From: a bacterium
GTDB taxonomy: Bacteria > Patescibacteriota > Minisyncoccia > UBA6257 > Brennerbacteraceae
NCBI GenBank assembly: GCA_027310425.1
Contig: DAIDAW010000022.1
Span: 1-8,635, forward strand
DNA: 8,635 nt
Direction of reading: 5' to 3'
Below are positions 6,310 through 8,635 of the stretch, one piece after another. The position numbers were made by a program, and so were the translations under genes. Each line of letters starts with the position of its first letter. Within the stretch, counting starts at the first letter, position 1. The notes under the pieces are model-generated. The model saw nothing but the letters and a program-made list of their open reading frames with translations, did not search any database and was not told where the DNA came from.

Positions 6310-7746
6310 TTAGTACGCCTGCGCGAACAGCCAACGATGCTGTGCGGGTTTGCCGCAATAGATGCAATTCCCTTTCTCCTGTTTCGCATCCAACGGCAGA
6401 CAGCGCGTGGTTGCTTTTGTTTCCTGTTTGATTTTTTCTTCGCACGCGCGGTCTTCGCACCACATCGCTTTGATAAATCCGCGCGAAGTTTTCATGATAT
6501 TTTTGAACTCTGCGTAGGAATCAACGCTCTGCGTATGCTCGTCGGTGAATTTTCTGTGCTGCTCGAGCATCGCGGATTGCATATTTTTCAGTTCGGCTTT
6601 CAATGAAAGCAACGCATGAGCCAGCGCGATATTCGATTTCGCGCCCGTATCGCGGCGCACACAAGTTATGGCCTGCGCCTGCATTTCTTTCTCGCCGACT
6701 TCAATACGCACCGGCACGCCCTTGAGCTCCCATTTATTGAATTTGAACCCTGCAGTTTCAGTATCAGTGTCATCGCAGTATGTTCGGATTCCGCGCAACG
6801 ACGATGCAACCTTTTTCGCGTACGCGCGCACCGCATCCTTGTTTTCCGTTTTGTAAATCGGCACCACAACCGCCTGTATCGGCGCCATGGCCGGAGGCAA
6901 CCGCAAGCCGCTGTCGTCTCCGTGCGCCATAATCAAGCCGCCGATCGAGCGCGTGGAAAATCCCCAGCTGTTCTGCCACGGATGAATATGCGTTCCGCTT
7001 TGATCGAGCACGGTCCAGTTGAATGCTGCAGCAAAGTTCTGACCGAGATCATGCGAGGTGCATCCTTGCAGCGCCTTGCCGTCCGGCATCATGATTTCGT
7101 ACGTGAAAGTCTTGGCTGCTCCGGCGAATTTTTCCGATTCGCTCTTGATTCCCGCAATACCGTAGACTGCCATCAAGTCGCGATATGTTTTTTGATACAT
7201 TTTCAAAGCCCACATCACCATAGCCAGGTTTTCCTTATGCGTTGCGTGCGCGCAATGGCCTTCCTGCCATAAAAACTCGGATGTGCGCATGAACAGATAC
7301 GTGCGCTTTTCCCATCGCACCACATTGTTCCATTGATTGATAAGCACCGGTAATTCGCGCCACGAATGCACCCATTGCTTGTACATTTCGTACATGATGG
7401 TTTCCGACGTCGGGCGCACCACGAGTTTTTCCTTCAACTCTTCGCCGCCGGCATACGTGACAACCGCAACCTGCGGGGAAAAACCTTCCACGTGTTCTTT
7501 TTCCTTGTGCAAAAACGATTCAGGAATAAACAACGGAAAATACGCATTCTGCACGCCGCGCTTCTTGATGCGAGCATCCATGAATTTCTGTATCGCTTCC
7601 CAAAGCGCATAGCCGTACGGCCGGATCACCATGCACCCTTTCACCGGGCCGTAATCGGCAAGTTCGGATTTCACCACGACATCCGTATACCACTCGCTGA
7701 TATTCTGCGATTTTTTTGCAATATGCGAAACGCGCTGGGAATCCAT
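6310..7746 (-). CDS. proS: Prolyl-tRNA synthetase, archaeal/eukaryote-like type (ProS type 3)
   Basis: Charges tRNA-Pro with proline. The 478 residues lack the large editing insertion found between motifs 2 and 3 in the E. coli-type enzyme, which has about 570 residues. The catalytic domain shows RPTSE (111-115, proline specificity loop), motif 2 (138-148 NQWNNVVRWEK and MRTSEFLWQEGH), GCTSHDLGQNF (228-238) and motif 3 (about 269-289, HGDDSGLRLPP). The anticodon-binding domain covers about 290-390. The C-terminal zinc domain has Cys430, Cys435, Cys461 and Cys464, and the chain ends in Tyr478. Both traits match the Thermus thermophilus-type enzyme. ATG 7746 lies 9 bases after the rseP stop. 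Only a GGGG too close to the ATG resembles a ribosome site. It is probably co-transcribed with rseP and also served by its own -10 box. Confidence 0.96.
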   Translation of the reverse strand: MDSQRVSHIAKKSQNISEWYTDVVVKSELADYGPVKGCMVIRPYGYALWEAIQKFMDARIKKRGVQNAYFPLFIPESFLHKEKEHVEGFSPQVAVVTYAGGEELKEKLVVRPTSETIMYEMYKQWVHSWRELPVLINQWNNVVRWEKRTYLFMRTSEFLWQEGHCAHATHKENLAMVMWALKMYQKTYRDLMAVYGIAGIKSESEKFAGAAKTFTYEIMMPDGKALQGCTSHDLGQNFAAAFNWTVLDQSGTHIHPWQNSWGFSTRSIGGLIMAHGDDSGLRLPPAMAPIQAVVVPIYKTENKDAVRAYAKKVASSLRGIRTYCDDTDTETAGFKFNKWELKGVPVRIEVGEKEMQAQAITCVRRDTGAKSNIALAHALLSLKAELKNMQSAMLEQHRKFTDEHTQSVDSYAEFKNIMKTSRGFIKAMWCEDRACEEKIKQETKATTRCLPLDAKQEKGNCIYCGKPAQHRWLFAQAY

Positions 7747-7754
7747 ACCCCACT

Positions 7755-7763
7755 ATTATAGCA
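7755..7763 (-). promoter_or_regulatory. Extended -10 box directly before proS
   Basis: The minus strand carries TGC-TATAAT, a perfect extended -10, overlapping the last codons and TAA of rseP. Only 8 bases lie between the hexamer and the proS ATG, so transcription would begin about 2 nt before the start codon. No convincing -35 is seen at 16-18 bases. TATAAT also arises naturally from the codons CTA-TAA, so coincidence is possible. Confidence 0.45.
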
Positions 7764-8635
7764 GTTTCCTGATGTCGCCGATGGTGACAAGCACGAGCAG
7801 ACCGATGAGGAGCGCCATGCCGATCGTATGCACCCAGGATTCGTATTTGTGCGGCACGGGCTTGCGCGTCACCCATTCCCAGAGCACAAACGCGATTCTG
7901 CCGCCGTCAAGCGCTGGCAGCGGCAATAAGTTAAAGACTGCCAGATTCAAGGAAATCAATGCGACAAAACTCAAAAAGCTGTCTACACCCATCTGCAAAG
8001 CATTGGATGTGTATTTGACAATACCAACTGGACCGGATACTGCGCCGATATTGCCTTTGAATACGATATCGCGCAGCGAAGTTCCTACCAATTTGAAAAT
8101 TTGCACCGACATCGTGAACGAAGAAACAAGCGCTTGCCAGGCTGCCTGCAAGAACGGATACTTCACGGTTCCGAGGACTCCGAGTTCAATCCCGAGCGGT
8201 CCTTGGCCTTGCGGAGGCTCGACGCGCGGCATTGCCTGCAATTCAATCTGTACGCCCTCGCGTTTGATATCAAATACCACAAGAGATCCTGCGAACTGTT
8301 TGGTGAAAGATTGCACGTCCTCGACGCGCTTGGGATATAAATCATATTGCTGCGCCTGCATGCGCAGAATCGTATCGCCCGTCTTGAATCCTGCTTGCGC
8401 CGCGGGAGAATTCGCGGTCACGCTGAGAACGGCAACGGAAATATCCGTAGCGCGCGCTTCCTGGCCTTCGCTCACCAGCATAACCGTACCTTTCGCAAAC
8501 AAAAACCATACAACCACAAATCCCAGCAGAAAATTCATCGCAATGCCCGCGATCAGGACATGTAAGCGCCGCGCAGGCTTCTGCGTATAGAATGCACGCT
8601 TTTCAAGTTTTCGCGACACGTATGCTGCCTGTTCC
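7756..8635 (-). CDS. rseP: RseP/YaeL-type site-2 zinc metalloprotease (5' end beyond window)
   Basis: Intramembrane zinc protease of the RIP/S2P family, which cleaves membrane-anchored substrates such as anti-sigma factors or leftover signal peptides. The frame enters at the window edge (reading EQAAYVSRKLEKRAFY) and gives 292 residues to TAA; the GTG at 8619 is internal, not a start. Visible parts are a membrane segment with LIAGIAMNFLLGFVVVWFL (matching the family AGPxxN element) and a PDZ domain at about residues 60-130 (VTANSPAAQAGFKTGDTI). The third metal-ligand region NLLPLPALDGGR and a final hydrophobic helix (GMALLIGLLVLVTIG) follow. The N-terminal HExxH helix lies outside the window, so catalytic competence cannot be fully judged. 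Its stop is 9 bases before proS. Confidence 0.93.
   Translation of the reverse strand, partial: EQAAYVSRKLEKRAFYTQKPARRLHVLIAGIAMNFLLGFVVVWFLFAKGTVMLVSEGQEARATDISVAVLSVTANSPAAQAGFKTGDTILRMQAQQYDLYPKRVEDVQSFTKQFAGSLVVFDIKREGVQIELQAMPRVEPPQGQGPLGIELGVLGTVKYPFLQAAWQALVSSFTMSVQIFKLVGTSLRDIVFKGNIGAVSGPVGIVKYTSNALQMGVDSFLSFVALISLNLAVFNLLPLPALDGGRIAFVLWEWVTRKPVPHKYESWVHTIGMALLIGLLVLVTIGDIRKLL

Noticed and set aside
6084..6389. 101-residue open frame on the minus strand in the proS-mreB gap
   Set aside because: It overlaps the end of proS in another frame, reads straight through the palindromic repeat, and has no promoter, start context or recognisable domain. The related short repeat has stop codons in the same frame, so the conservation is at the DNA level.

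Overview
This window reads entirely from the minus strand and looks like a core chromosomal segment of a bacterium. Compact spacing, an archaeal/eukaryote-type prolyl-tRNA synthetase with a C-terminal zinc domain, a mreB-mreC-mrdA cluster without mreD, and a PBP2 N-terminus of the 'IxPEEVLLD' kind point to the Patescibacteria (CPR), most likely a Parcubacteria-like lineage. That assignment is inference from protein features, not a search. UGA acts as a normal stop (greA, mrdA, mreC), so this is not one of the UGA=Gly CPR groups.

In transcription order, from high to low coordinates, the genes are: the C-terminal part of rseP (site-2 protease, cut by the window edge); proS (class II ProRS); a 430-bp intergenic region holding two related palindromic repeats and a strong intrinsic terminator; mreB, mreC and mrdA (rod-shape/elongasome operon); greA (transcript cleavage factor); and lysS (class II LysRS, cut by the other edge just before motif 3). 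No gene is supported on the plus strand; the open frames there are shadows of the minus-strand genes.

Functionally there are three themes. RseP is membrane proteolysis. MreB, MreC and PBP2 are the cytoskeletal filament, periplasmic scaffold and transpeptidase of lateral wall growth. ProS, LysS and GreA belong to translation and transcription.

The most interesting material is non-coding. A roughly 162-bp, multi-stem, near-perfectly nested palindrome lies just after proS, and a shorter diverged relative lies beside it in the same orientation. The mreB promoter carries a 7-bp inverted repeat centred on its extended -10 box. Extended -10 boxes end only 8 and 11 bases before the ATGs of proS and mreB, suggesting leaderless or nearly leaderless mRNAs. 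None of the six visible start codons has a well-placed Shine-Dalgarno sequence. I saw no CRISPR array, tRNA, rRNA, transposase or prophage gene.
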